Positions 35,401 to 47,535 are shown, numbered from the stretch's first letter. The stretch: DNA of 64,000 nucleotides from Cliona cf. orientalis (GCA_963930775.1 OZ005689.1:3844001-3908000); one strand, 5' to 3'. Notes: generated by a model not told the origin, from the letters alone. Numbers and translations are program-made.

Positions 35401-35665
35401 AACTAAGACTTGCTTAATATGTCTTGCTTACCCAAACACGACTTTTCCTACACTTGTTTGTCAGAGGATAGGGCAGAATTTTTGTAAATAAATGAAATGT
35501 GTAGAAAATTTTGCCCTATCCTATACTTCCTATATGCATGAAATCCATATTTTCGTCCAGTACTCTTAGAATGAACATACCTAGGCCTGAGTCCACATAG
35601 CCAGAGCAGTCAAGCAAGAGGAGTAGGAGTGAGATATATAATATGGTATACATGTTATCCTTAAA
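29423..35665 (-). CDS. Type I receptor: signal peptide, Ig, Fn3 domains, TM, novel repeated cytoplasmic module
   Basis: Minus-strand exons: 35665-35581 (ATG at 35653), 34617-34252, 34190-33906, 32229-32138, 32078-31859, 31365-31105, 30913-30615, 30562-30389, 30342 to 30138 or 30121, about 30066-29912, 29783-29595, and a possible last exon 29458-29423. Residues 1-24 are a signal peptide; 25-146 Ig-like (LWKGTAFRC, VSQLNVT); 147-241 Fn3 (STNCGTCPTN); 242-345 second Fn3 (ASNLLGQGPAS); 346-432 third Cys-rich beta domain (SCTNRF); about 442-466 a membrane span. Exon lengths and phases of the ectodomain track the gene at 8136. The tail alternates two motif types: A (F-x-S-G-K-V-Y-Y-E-L-T) three times and B (SKWTIFVQ, SMWQAFVR) twice, one per phase-0 exon. 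I do not recognise this domain. The join of the ninth and tenth exons keeps frame only with the donor at 30137 and acceptor at 30067; otherwise there is a 1-nt shift. Confidence 0.8.
32915..33093. repeat. 68-bp tandem repeat, about 2.6 units
   Basis: Units starting AGTGGGAGTGTGG begin at 32915, 32983 and 33051, each with TTTAAAATC and GAATAGGGGCCACAACTGT. It lies in the 1.7-kb intron between Fn3 exons of the minus-strand receptor. Confidence 0.9.
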
Positions 35666-37102
35666 CTGAAAAATAAACAATAAGGGTTGGAAGGTGAGTA
35701 TCCTGTATTCACAGAATCACATGCGTTGTATGATATCAAGTTTACACCCAGGACTGGAGGTGGTGCTCACTCTTAGCCTGTATTACAACCTTTTACCAGC
35801 ATAATTGTGTATTATTGCGTATTATACCATTTGCAATCTAAAGGCAATAACCGTTACTGTTACGGTAACTATACTGAGCTATCAGTAACTACATCCCAGC
35901 TCCCCCGATCATGCAGTCCTGGCATGAATATAGGTATATAGCAACCTCAGCAATCGATAATTATTGGACAATAATTGAAGAAATTATATAATATAATATT
36001 GTGCCTAGTACTCCTTACTGCCCCAAAGTAAAATCAAATCCGCCTGGCTTATACATGTAGGTGCAGAATAGTAAATGCATGATATAGTATTCATACCAAG
36101 AGCACATACGAGAAGCCTGCTTTTCTCTTGACAATAATATTATCATTATGACATTATATAATAATTATACACATGCACATGCACTTTCTATAATGGAACA
36201 TGTTAGTAGGTACCGCCGTTCAATCCACTAAATTATTTTGATCACTTCCATTACTTCCCGTGTCATTTGGCTTTTACTACCGTAGAGCATTGCACAAGTA
36301 CGGCTTCACTAAGAATAAAATTTTACTCTTGATTGATATGCTAGTATCCTGTTATATATATTACAGAGTTTTGTCTGGGCATGTGATCACTTCATGCACA
36401 TATTAAATATAGCTATACTGGCAACATCGTTTACAAGCAAAGGTCCTGGAGTACATGTGCCAATCATGCATATTCAACTGCAATTTGTTTTACAATAATC
36501 CATCTCAGTCACAGCACTTAACTACAATCTGTTTAGCTAGCTAAGGGGCATGAAAATACAAATTTATGGCCTGCATGCTGGCTTTCCATTGCCACTGCCT
36601 GCATGGGTTTTAGATAGCTAATCTCCTTGTGTGTTTAAAAGAAAGCACGGCCGCACCTCATTAGCTATAGCTAATTATAATTATTAGCTATATCTTTTTC
36701 TAGTTATCAATCTTGCGTGCATCTGCAGCTGATCATGACCAGGCTCACTTAGCTATTAGCTAATAGCTGATTTTCTGACTTTGGGTCTGGCCGAACTAGA
36801 GTACACCCACCGCTATCCGTCGTGCATATATAGTAATAGTCAATAAAATTAATTTATCATAGCCCGGGATGATACCAAGATCTATAGCGAGATGCAAGCG
36901 CAGCAAACATACTAGCTAATACACTTCAACGTTTAATAGCTACTAGCACGAGATTTGATTTCATACGAACCGCCTAGTCCTGCTCTGCGAGAAGTGTGCT
37001 CTGGTGCTTAGGCTCCTGCAAGGCCAGCTGGCGCACTCCCACCTTAGCCCGGCCTTACCACAAATCATCATAAAAACTAAGAGTATGTTGAGGTTGACTT
37101 AC
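35666..37102 (-). other. Probable 5'-UTR intron of the minus-strand receptor
   Basis: An acceptor (TTTTTCAG) ends at 35666 and a donor (GAAAG|GTAAGT) lies at 37102, suggesting a non-coding first exon from about 37140 to 37103. That exon contains an ATG which, when joined, stops at once, so it would be a two-codon upstream ORF. I see no exon inside the interval. Confidence 0.45.
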
Positions 37103-37140
37103 CTTTCATGTCTTCAACAAGAAACTTATGGACGAATCAT

Positions 37141-37614
37141 TAGCACCACACCTTCGCGTAAATAACTTGAACCGCGCGTATAAATTAAGAGGAGGGGGGA
37201 TAGCTAGCCGGCGGGAATTAAATTGGCGATTGAACCCCAAATTGCTATAGTCTCGCGCCCAGCCCCCTCTCCGCGTGCGTGAAAGGGGGCTGGGCACGAG
37301 CATCAAAAAAGTGATCGCGCACGGATCGTGAGCGTAACCACGCCCACGTAACGGTGCATGATCGCGCATGCGTAGTCTCGTTCCCAGACGGATCGGATGA
37401 GGTTTGGGAACGAGACAGCTCGTTTATCAGCGCTGGAGGGAATCACCTGGGAAGTCCCTAGGGTTAGAGCCATGTACAAACGCATTCGAAGTCTAGTACC
37501 AGTGCTTCTCTGCAAACTGCGGGAGTTTTGATAAAAGATCTCTGACAGAAGTTCTAGTCTACTAAGTCATTCAACGCTGAAGGGCGCAGTGGCTGCATAT
37601 TATACTGCTGAAAC
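37141..37614. promoter_or_regulatory. Candidate bidirectional promoter region
   Basis: This short stretch separates the putative 5' exon of the minus-strand receptor from the plus-strand coiled-coil gene, so both probably start transcription here. It is more GC-rich than its surroundings and contains two hairpin repeats of the CTCGTnCCCAG type (about 37250-37303 and 37373-37416). No TATA or named element is claimed. Confidence 0.35.
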
Positions 37615-38617
37615 ATGGCCAGCAATATGACTGAAGATAAACCATATCTTGACGATGAAAAGAAACCTGATATAATTTGATAAGAAATCGTCCAGCAATG
37701 ATGGTAACTCACAAATCAATATTTGTGATCAGAATCGATTGGATCACCGCTACATAAAGGTTTCTACTGTGGTACTGGCTTGCCTTTGTATTTCCTTTGC
37801 TCTCTTCACGATGATTGTAATTACCGTTGGATTTGTGGTTCAGCAAGATCAAATTTCTAAGTTTGAACAGCAATTGACAGCCCAGAATAAGTTGCTCAGT
37901 GAAAGAATAGATGATCTTGACTCACAATTTTTGCATTGCAACTCGACTGTTCATTCGGATTCTTCCAGCTACAATGATCAAGAACCGCGCATAAAACTGG
38001 ACATGATTATTGCAACACAAACTGAAATATGGAGTCGACTCAATAGTACCCAATTTACGCTATCTAACCACAGCCAGCAGATAATTGCAGTCCAGCAGCA
38101 AGCTCAAGAGAACATTTCACGTATTGAAAACAAAATTTCTGGACTTGATGAACTAGTCTCTAACATGTCGGAACAAATCAACCACCTCTTCTTGATGCGA
38201 GATGACCACGGTGATCAGCTGAGCCAGATTAACTCAAACATAAGTAACATATTTACCCAACTCACACATTTCAATGGAAGTGTTAATAACCTTGCTTCTG
38301 GGCTGGAAACCCAAAGGGTTGAAATAACATCGCTTTCTGGTAGGTTATCCACCCTGGATTTGCATGTGGATGACATTGATAGGCGTGATACGACAAAGGA
38401 TGCACAACTGGAAGGTGAAATCTCACAAAACGAACAACGTATTAACGGGATTCAATCTGACAATTATAGAATGTCTAACCAAATAACCTCGATTAAGAGA
38501 CGATTGGACAGCCTAGAGTCTAGCAGTGCAGCCGCTGCCTTTCACCCTCACACCTTGTATTCTACTGTGACCCTGATTGTGATAAACTGTATCATCATGA
38601 TATTATTGGTCTTCTAG
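37615..38617 (+). CDS. Coiled-coil surface protein: N-terminal TM plus GPI-signal-like C-terminus
   Basis: One uninterrupted exon. The ATG at 37615 opens a 21-codon frame that stops at 37678; one nucleotide too many in the TATAATTT at 37671-37678 puts it out of register with the long frame that follows to TAG at 38615-38617. The short cytoplasmic head (with KPYLDDEKK) is followed by a membrane span (about 30 hydrophobic residues after YIKVST), a roughly 220-residue ectodomain of heptad-like coiled coil with seven N-glycosylation sequons, then SSSAAAA, a short spacer and a hydrophobic end with no cytoplasmic residues. That end fits a GPI-attachment signal. Anchoring at both ends with a coiled coil between is the layout of vertebrate tetherin, but I claim topology only, not homology. 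The shift may be an error in the sequence or a real lesion. Confidence 0.7.
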
Positions 38618-39139
38618 TAGCTAGCTAATAATTATTTCCAAATCCCCTTATTTTAACAACAGAACATTGTTTTCAGTAGCAAGCTACACAGTAACATGCA
38701 TTAGCTATAGCTAATTTCTTTATCATTGCCATTATTGTCTTCTAAAACATAATACTAATAGTGCTAGCTATGTCATGATCGATCATACAGTAAATCACAT
38801 AAAATTCATTATTATGCATGTCTGACCTTATTATACTACTATTCATGAGTACATTATTCAAATATTATACATAACTCAATTTATTAGCCTAGTTTAGCCA
38901 CATCTGCACTCTATAAAGCCACCAAGGCATATTCATTGTTCATGCATGGCATGCGGTGATTATTTAAATGCTATTAATGGCGGCAGCTTAGACTACAAGG
39001 TAATAATCATTAGACCTCTGATCAATCTTATTACCATCGAGTATTGTAGTGTGATATTATCACTAGGAATAATTCTACATGGTATGCATAATAATAGCTA
39101 GTTATATTGTGTTCTCTATAATAATAATTATTGATTGTC
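38618..39139. other. Intergenic, no gene seen
   Basis: AT-rich DNA between the coiled-coil gene and the 3' end of a minus-strand GPCR pseudogene. No repeat or exon is supported. Confidence 0.5.
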
Positions 39140-41010
39140 TTATTCTGCAGCAGCACTTTCATCTGTATCACTATCACTGCTTTCTATGTTGGTCTCGACC
39201 TCTTCCACATGGTGCCTCTTCTGCATCTTAGTAGAGTAGCGTCTAACCACAACTTTCAGTGGTATAGGGTTAACGTTGGACTTATTCTTTTTTAGTTGTT
39301 GTTCCTGACTCCCAGTAGTGTCGTATCTATTACTTTGGTACACTATGTTGATATTTTGGTGCTCTGAGCTTGGCCTATTATTTACAGTTTTTGTGGATGA
39401 GGTGGCTACACCAGTTGAGAGTTGAAAATCTGAGTCCTTTTTCGAATTAAAGGACTCCTTTGTCGAATCCATCTGAACATTGTTGGTGTGTGATTTATCA
39501 GTCAAATTTATCTGTGAAACTTCGGAATCATTCCTTCTATCCTCTGTGGGCGGGGCTGTAGCCAGTGGATCAGTGTTGCATTGCTTCTTTTCGAGAGATG
39601 ACTGGACGATCTTTGATTTGCATGTTTCACATGTGAGGAAGGTCTTCCAGTAAGAAAATCCTTCTGTAAAGAGAATAAATGCAAACACAAAGAACCCTTG
39701 AAGCGAATTAAAGACAGTAAAGAGAAGTTGAAACGTCTCCCGGAGACCAGCGACGGAGAAAGTGAGGACAAAGAAGACCCAGGTGATACCAAAGAGAAAA
39801 AGTACTCCACTCATGCTGATCATGAGACGCAAGATTGATTTATTGCTGATGGGTCTCTTGGTTCTTGCTGCCTTGTCTCTAGCATGCCGAATCACGACAA
39901 TGACTACGCAGATAAAGATGATCACGTTGAGCACAACAATAACGAGAATTGGGGCTAGGAATGCCCCCATTAGCACTCCAAACTTTGATAGGAAACAACT
40001 GTTATTAATTAAATTGAAAAATTTAATACGAATCATAATGTCAATGAAGGCTTACTATGATATGCCATCTTCTTCCGTAGCTCGTTGTATGGTGATGTCA
40101 CTTGTAATGTCATGGCTGTTTATTAAATCCATGATGAATGGAACCAGAGCAAAAGCAATGGGTACACCTGTAAGAAAAACATTGGCTTCATGCATTAAGA
40201 GGTGTACCATGGGGGATGAAGGGGCCGGAGGGGGGGATGGGAGGCGGGAAGGGGTATGTATGTGCAAGGTATGTTTTAGTTCACTTACACCAACAAATTA
40301 TTGAAATAACCACAATAAATTTCGTTGTAATTCGGGCAAAAACGATGACCAATTTCTGGAACATGAGTAATGCTTCAGCTCCCATCCACATCACAGCTGC
40401 CAGTGTGAAGTAGTGAACAAGGAGAGACAAGGTCACACAACCTCCATAGATGGTATTAACCCTCTCAGCACTGAGGACGACTAAGATTAGAGTCAACGTG
40501 TACATGCAGAGAAGAGCCAAACACAACTGAACGTGGTATTTAGATATGTCCTTCTCACGGATCTTCCTATAGAGTCAATTAAGATAATATTAAATTGATT
40601 ATCCTACACTACACTCCCTAGATCTTTCATTAGAATGCTAAGTTTATTGTCCAAAATACTGCATGAAACTTCTAAAGGTTACTAAGCATGGATTAGGCTA
40701 CTGCTTTTAGATGAGATGTGTTAATCATAATATGCATTATAGTAGCTACATACTTAAATATTAGCAGTGTTAAAACCAAGCAGATGATATAGATACAGAA
40801 ATTCCAATGTAAGATATGTAGGTCAGTGGCTGGTCAATTTGTGATCGTGATCTCTCGCAATCTCCTTCCCTCAAACAAATATCCTGATGTTGAAAATCAT
40901 ACACATCGTTTAATTGTATACAAAATAAAGTATGCAGGTGAGTGCATGAAACATTACCACAAGGACGGCAAAATTTGTCAAATGGTTGCAAGTGCACGTG
41001 ATGAGGCCAT
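39140..41010 (-). pseudogene. Adhesion GPCR, 5'-truncated and frameshifted
   Basis: Minus-strand exons match the 3' part of the intact GPCR at 52302-63135: end of the GPS (about 41000-40958, CNHLTNFAVLV), TM1 (40883-40754), TM2-4 (40566-40289, 278 nt as in the intact gene), TM5 (40167-40056, 112 nt as in the intact gene), TM5-7 plus a 200-residue tail (39998-39140). TM1 has a 2-nt insertion giving an early stop, and upstream of the GPS fragment the frame closes. Everything 5' (Ig, GAIN) is missing. The break lies where the 41.0-46.3 kb duplication begins. The long acidic tail is still open, so decay may be recent. Confidence 0.82.
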
Positions 41011-41016
41011 CCTAGT

Positions 41017-44000
41017 GCTCTCTGCTAAGTACTAACTTAAAGTCTTATTGTTTTCTCTGCTTCAACATTAATAATTGTTTGTCAAACTATACAGCACCAA
41101 AAAATGCACTTCTAATACCCAAATTGAAAAGAAAACACTGATGCACTTATGAATACGATGTCATGATCATGTCAATCACAATATCTGCATGCATGCAGTA
41201 GCAAGAATATCCATCCCTGCATGCATGCTAGTGCACAAATAATAGTTCATAAAAAAGTGCGGCCGTCACAGTCACATCATTTGCTTCATTTGGAACTTCA
41301 GCCTTAGCTCCTATAAGTCTTATATTATTTATATTATATATCCAATTACCGGTATCTTACTTAGCTGTCTTTGTCTGTTGGTCCTGACACCTCTTCATCA
41401 CTGTAATGGTGAGGTGGGGCAGGTATATTATATGACTCCGACTCTTCCACCCAATCCAGACTGCCCTGATGGTTTGCCATGCCATACTCTGGAGCACTAT
41501 TTCAGCAACAGCTCCTTCACTGAGCAAATTGCTAATCTCAGTATGGTCTTCCTCACTGGACAGCATGCAGGAGTTTGCAAACAGACTGAATTGAAATCAC
41601 TTTCCTTCAGCGCAAGTAGAGTAGGTCACGAGGTGGCAGTAAATTGTACAAACATAGTATTCAGCAATGCTGTGGCAATATATTTTGAGAATTTGACCCT
41701 TGATCACTGGTATACTGCATCTCCATGTTCATCTGTTCTCATTCTTGAGATGTCGTCAGTCATTTTGCAGAATCAGACTCATGTGTACATAAAACATGCT
41801 TCAACTGTAAATTGCAACTGGGTCAAACTTGCACATACAATATTCAAACGTTCATTAATATCAGGTGTATTGTCTTTCATCAACAATGATGTGGGAGCTA
41901 TGATTCTTATCAATTCCTCGGTTAATATTGGACAGAATACAAGTATTACTTTTATTAAAATCAACTACATCCCAGTATCTATCTAAATCATTCCACCCTA
42001 AATATTGAAAGTAACGTGCATATTACATTCATTAACAACTTAAGAAGTGCATTGATGATGAAATTTTCTACACTTAATATTATGAAAAAGACCCAAATTA
42101 GCTTTATCAGTAATTCAAATCCAAGTGAAGAAGGAATAGCTATAAATGTTGAAACATCCATTATGAACACAGAGGGCGATTTATTCTTTGCTAATAATTC
42201 AGGAGAACGTGAAACGGTATGCATACAGACATCAAATTTTGTCAATAATTCAGCTAAAGTGCAGGTAGGAGGAATGATTATATATGATACTACTGTCATT
42301 GTTGAAGATAATGCTAGTATGATCTTCACTAATAACATAGCAAGTAAAGTTGGAGCCATGGCTCTACTATTATCCACACTCTATGTCAGGAATAATGTAA
42401 GTATAACATTTATAAAGAATTCAGCAACCACTGCAGAGAGTGGTGCAGTAGAGACGGTTTTTTCTGATATATATTTTGAGGACAATGCACACTGCATTTT
42501 TGTTCAAAACTCGGCAGAAACTGCTGCAGCAGGAGCCATGGCTCTATGGTCATCTGAATTAAATATGAAGCACAACACAAATATTACTTTCATTGATAAT
42601 TCAGCGATTGTTAATGGAGGAGCAATGGTAGTAGCTAGAGCCGACAGCTTATTACTATCTGGATTACATCTCAGCAATAATGCAACTATGCTATTTATTA
42701 ACAACTCAGCTATTGGTACAGGTGGAGCATTATTCATTTATTCATCAAGACTTATCTTAGATAATGTGACAAGTACGACAATAAAATTCATTGGAAATTC
42801 AGCAAAGAGTGGAGGTGCTATAGTTCTTTTATCTTCATCCCTGGAGCTTGTTGGTGGAGATTCAAATATGACATTCGTAAATAATTCAGCAAAGAAAAAT
42901 GGAGGAGCAATCCTTGTTCAGCCTGATTTATTATATTATACTGTACCGTATCCGCACTTAAATGATACACACTGTCTGTACAAAACAAAATTTGATTCAC
43001 ACAATCATTTCTTCTACTTTGTGAACAACTCAGCTGAAATTTCAGGCGATGATGTCTATGGTGCTTCTCTGGACCAGGCGTGGTGTAATGGAAGCAGTGT
43101 ACTCAGAGTCGCCATCCCAAGATATTCTAACCCGCTTTCTTCTGTCTCTGGTGATCCCTCACGTGTGTGCGTATGTGATAATAAGAACAAATCACTGTGC
43201 CAGAACCTTTCATACAATCACATCACTCATTCATTCACTCCAGGTGAGATGATTACTCTTCTAGTTGTAACGGTTGGTGGAGACTTGGGGGCAACTCCCG
43301 GATTAGTTCACGCTTATCCGTCATCATCAGCTAAGATTCCACCCGCACAGTACCATCAGTGGATCACTGAAGCTCAATGCACTCCAGTAAACTATACTGT
43401 GTATAGCAATGAATCAGTGAAATTGATGCTATCAGCTCATGTCATTGATGATTCCCCCACTATAGGTAGTTTTCCTTACTTCTGCGATTCTACCCGTGAT
43501 GATGTCAAATATACCATAAAAGCATGCAAATTTTGCTCTCCTTTGTATGTAAATCTCACAATCCGACCGTGTCCACCAGGATTCTCTCTGCAGGAAGATC
43601 CTCAAGCTCCTGGACCAGGCTGTGACTGCTACCCAGTGCTCACTAGCAATGGAGTCGAATGCAACATTATCAATGGTATAGCAACCTTGTCCTGGAACAC
43701 TTCACTCTGGATTTCAACGTCTAGTAGCAAAATCAGTTTGAGCAAGCACTGCCCATTTGATTATTGCAAGTATGTTAAGAATATCAAGCAGCTGTCCGAT
43801 GATCAGTGTGACTTCCACCGTACAGGAAGGCTGTGTGGATCATGTATGGAGAACTATAGCCTGGCAATTGGTTCCTCCCACTGCATCTATTGCTCTAATG
43901 ATTACAACCTGGCACTTGTAGTTTTCTTTGCTGCTGCAGGATTTCTGATTGTGCTCTTCATCAGTGCCTTCAATCTCACTGTCACTGAGGGCAAGATTAA

Positions 44001-46300
44001 TGGACTCATCTTTTATGCCAATGTTGTATGGACGTATAAAAGCATCTTGTTTCCAAATCAAATTCCGAGTGAGCTAATCTTCTTCAAAACATTCATTGCT
44101 TGGCTTAATCTTGATTTCGGAATTGAAACCTGTTTTATGAAAAATTTAAATGCTTTTTGGAAGTCTTGGCTACAGTTTATCTTCCCCTTCTATCTCTGGT
44201 CTATTGCTGGGCTGATGGTAGTGTTAGCTCGATACTCAACTCGACTAACCACTGTCTTTGGAAACAGAGCTGTTCCAGTACTAGCTACACTCATATTGCT
44301 GTCTTATATGAAACTGCTTCGAACTGCTGCTGAAGTATTGCATTTCTCGGTACTAACAGTGTATGGTAGTTCTCCAAATGATGTCACTGCTTCAACAACA
44401 CTAGTATGGTCAGTTGATGGAACGCTCGACTACTTTGGATATCCTCACATCATCCTCTTTGTTGCGGCAATGTTCACTCTGCTGTTTCTGTGGCTGCCTT
44501 ACACTCTGCTCTTACTCCTCATACAGTGGATACGAAGGATTTCACACTACACACTTCTGACATGGACAACAAGACTCAATCCCTTCTATGACGCCAACTT
44601 TGCTCCTTTGAAATATAAACATCAATATTGGTTTGGAGTGCTATTGCTTGCCCGAGGCATAATATTAGTTGCATTTGCAACTAATTTCTCAATTCCTAGT
44701 GATATCAATTTACTTTTTCTCCTTATTTTTGCAGGGGTACTGCTCTTTTACATCCTTACAACGGGCGTCTACAAGAACCATGCCCTTTTAGCATTTCAAA
44801 GTTCCTTTTTCCTTAATTTGTGTTTCCTTAGTGGATTCATTATCTTTTCTCATACCAAAAGCAAGGCTAGGTCATCGATGAAGATAAGCGCTGCTGTGCT
44901 ATCCATTGGAGTTGCATTTCTTCAGTTTTGTTGCATTATTCTGTACCAGGTTTACACAATATCTTGCCGTTCATGTAGAGTGAGAAAAAGCCAGAAAAAT
45001 ATTGAATTAAATGAAGAGCAGTCGCATGCAATATTGGACATTAGTTCTCGACACAAGGATAAGAGATATTCCGCAGAGAAACAACCGCTGATGGATCCAA
45101 ATCCAAGTGATAGTGATGATGCCGGGCAGAACCAACTCAGCTACTGATGCTATAAATTACTTATATTGACTTTAAGCATGTTTGACTTTCTTTTTAGTGA
45201 TTGGGTAATAATAATGTTATTGGTTTCACTTAATGTTATATTTAACTAACTATTATAGCTACAATGTCTGTTCAATCAAAGATTGGAATCCTCCGAGAAC
45301 TATTTTTGCTTTAAGTCTGTAATCACCATAGAATGAGTTAGTAGCTAGTTTAGTAATGTCAATATTCATAGCAAGATGTGAATTAGCGAAAAAGGTTACT
45401 TCAATGAAGTTATCATCGCCCTAAGATCAACCCCATGGTGTTCATCATGTTTATAATACAATGTCATGTATTGTTTGTGTAAACAATGAAAGTGTAGCTA
45501 AAAAAATAGCACCTAGCGGTCACTGACATCAGTAGTTATCAATAAAATGTCACATATTATTATTATGATGAGATTCTTCCTCAATAAATGCCAATTATTT
45601 TGTGTATTAATCTTGGCTATACCTCAGATCTGCTGCAGTATAGCTATAGTAGTGAAATAATTATTATATTATACAAGTCTGAAAGGTGATTAATACAAAC
45701 TAGACTCTCAAAAGCTGTAGGTCTCTCAGACTCCCAGCCTAGTAGGCTAAGAAAGCCCGAGTCTAATGAGTCTCTAGCTATGTATTGAGCAAGGCTATTT
45801 CCCATTGTGGCATCATTGCACATGCACTTAAATATGTTTGCTTATAGCTAACTGTGATGCGTAATGGTGAATGCGTTAATTGTGGATGAACTCACTTTCA
45901 GCACCAACCATGCAGCATCATGTTACTCTACTGGATTCTGACGGGTTTACTGTTCATTATATATACCTGCAGACGTGAGCCTTAATAATAGTAGCTATAA
46001 GCATACATATCTTTCCTAACTCTAAATTAATACTGCAATGATTGAGCTCATGATGATTCTCTGGTTGGCTGGGTATTAAGTATAATAGCTAACCAGCCGG
46101 CTAGCAATTCCTTGTGTATAATATTATAGCAGTTGAGTTTCAATTCGGATAGAAAGCAGTTAATTGAGAGACTCAACCAATGAGAGTGGTACATCTACAA
46201 TAATATTATGTTGATTATGAGCTGGTCATGTGAAAATTAATATTAATGTTACTGTATGATGAAGTGTCTAGATAGCTAAGATGCATAACTACACGCTGAA
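41017..46300 (+). repeat. Segmental duplication, copy 1 (partner about 47235-52735)
   Basis: Upstream flank, the whole multi-pass protein gene, its 3' flank and a signal-peptide exon relic (45920-45974) match 47235-52735 in the same order and orientation. Borders are approximate. Confidence 0.85.
41336..45147 (+). pseudogene. Pmp-like beta-helix / multi-TM protein, disabled first copy
   Basis: Homologous along its length to the intact copy at 47536. The position equivalent to the start codon is ATA (41336-41338). One A is missing in the run near 41957, which shifts the frame and stops at 41984-41986; the frame reopens at 42016 and runs 1043 codons to 45147 through beta-helix repeats, Cys-rich segment and all membrane spans. 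It has extra repeat rungs around 42540-42720 and lacks one near 42240 compared with its partner. Two lesions near the 5' end suggest loss of function, though an upstream exon or sequence error could change that. Confidence 0.75.
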
Positions 46301-47234
46301 ATCAGGCACTACTCCCTCTAAGTCTTCCCAGGCAAGAAAACAACACCTCTGACACCGCACATCTGAATGCTGGGAACACTAATGGAGATCAAATTATAGC
46401 TACAGCTACAATTATTGAGTGTAATGCAGCTTCTTCAACTGAATTTGTGAGTATTGCGTAACAACTCTAACTCTATCAGAGATCAAGTCATTGACAACCA
46501 CAATACTACTGTGTATAATGTTGGCAGTCAGCAACAAAAAAGATGGGAAGGGACAAACACATACTAAGGCTCTGAAGATATTTGCTACTCAACTATTAGA
46601 CTTAAAGAGGTAGCTACAAGCAGCACCATGTTGAAGAGATGAGGATTGAATTCTGTGACGAACATAGCAGTAGCAGTAATGAAGATGGCCTGGATGCTTA
46701 GCTGTATTTCTGACATGGTCTGTAAAATTTAATATAATAGCTTCTAACTATAACCCTCACAAACTTGTGAGGGGGATAACCTGTCAGTAATTGTTAACTC
46801 CATGGATATCAATGTGGGAAATTCTTATATGACTCAAGTCATAATTAAAAATAAAATTTTCCCACATCCATAGAATTAGGAATACTCGAATAGCAGCCAC
46901 TAACATACTGAAGCAGAAGTACCTACTTCTCTACAGGTATGGGTTTGACATCAACAGGTGCATGGTAGTCAAGAAAAGTATGACTTAGTGTTACAGTAGG
47001 GATATAATTATAACAGATGTGATTATCTTTACCATAACGTTAATTGTCAAACCTTATTTGCCCACTTTTGGCACTATAATTAATCCCTACAGTATACTTC
47101 ATCTTTCAATATTAATAGTTGGCTATATTATCGACACATCATGAATTTTGCAGCATCACATGTTATTCCCTAGCCTAAGGATGTAAATGACAGTTTACAC
47201 TTAGGAGCAGAAACTGAAAACTTTTTCTTTTGTA
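45148..47234. other. Duplicated flank plus unassigned relics
   Basis: 45148-46300 mirrors the flank of the second copy, including a signal-peptide exon relic at 45920-45974 (starts MLLYW, ends phase 1 before GTGAGC) like that of the GPCR at 52302 but with no downstream exons. 46300-46740 has short open stretches (for example NTTVYNVG) that resemble receptor tails but cannot be assigned. The remainder shows nothing. Confidence 0.45.
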
Positions 47235-47535
47235 CGTGTTCTCTGCTAAGTATTAAATCTTATAATTGTTTTCTCTGCTTCAACATTAATTGTTTATCAA
47301 ACTATACAGCACCAAAAAATGCACTTCTAATTCCCAAATTGAAGCAAAAGAAAACACTGATGCACTTATGAATACAATGACATGATCATGTGAATCACAA
47401 TATCTGCATGCATGCAGTAGCAAGAATATCCATCCCTGCATGCTAGTGGATAATACTTCATAGAAAAGTGCGGCTGTCACAGTCATATCATTTACTTCAT
47501 TTGGAACTTCAGCCTTAGCTGCTATAAGTCTCATT

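Noticed and set aside
41378-45147. Two separate genes (41378-41986 and 42016-45147)
   Set aside because: Alignment with the intact paralogue shows one gene interrupted by a single missing base.
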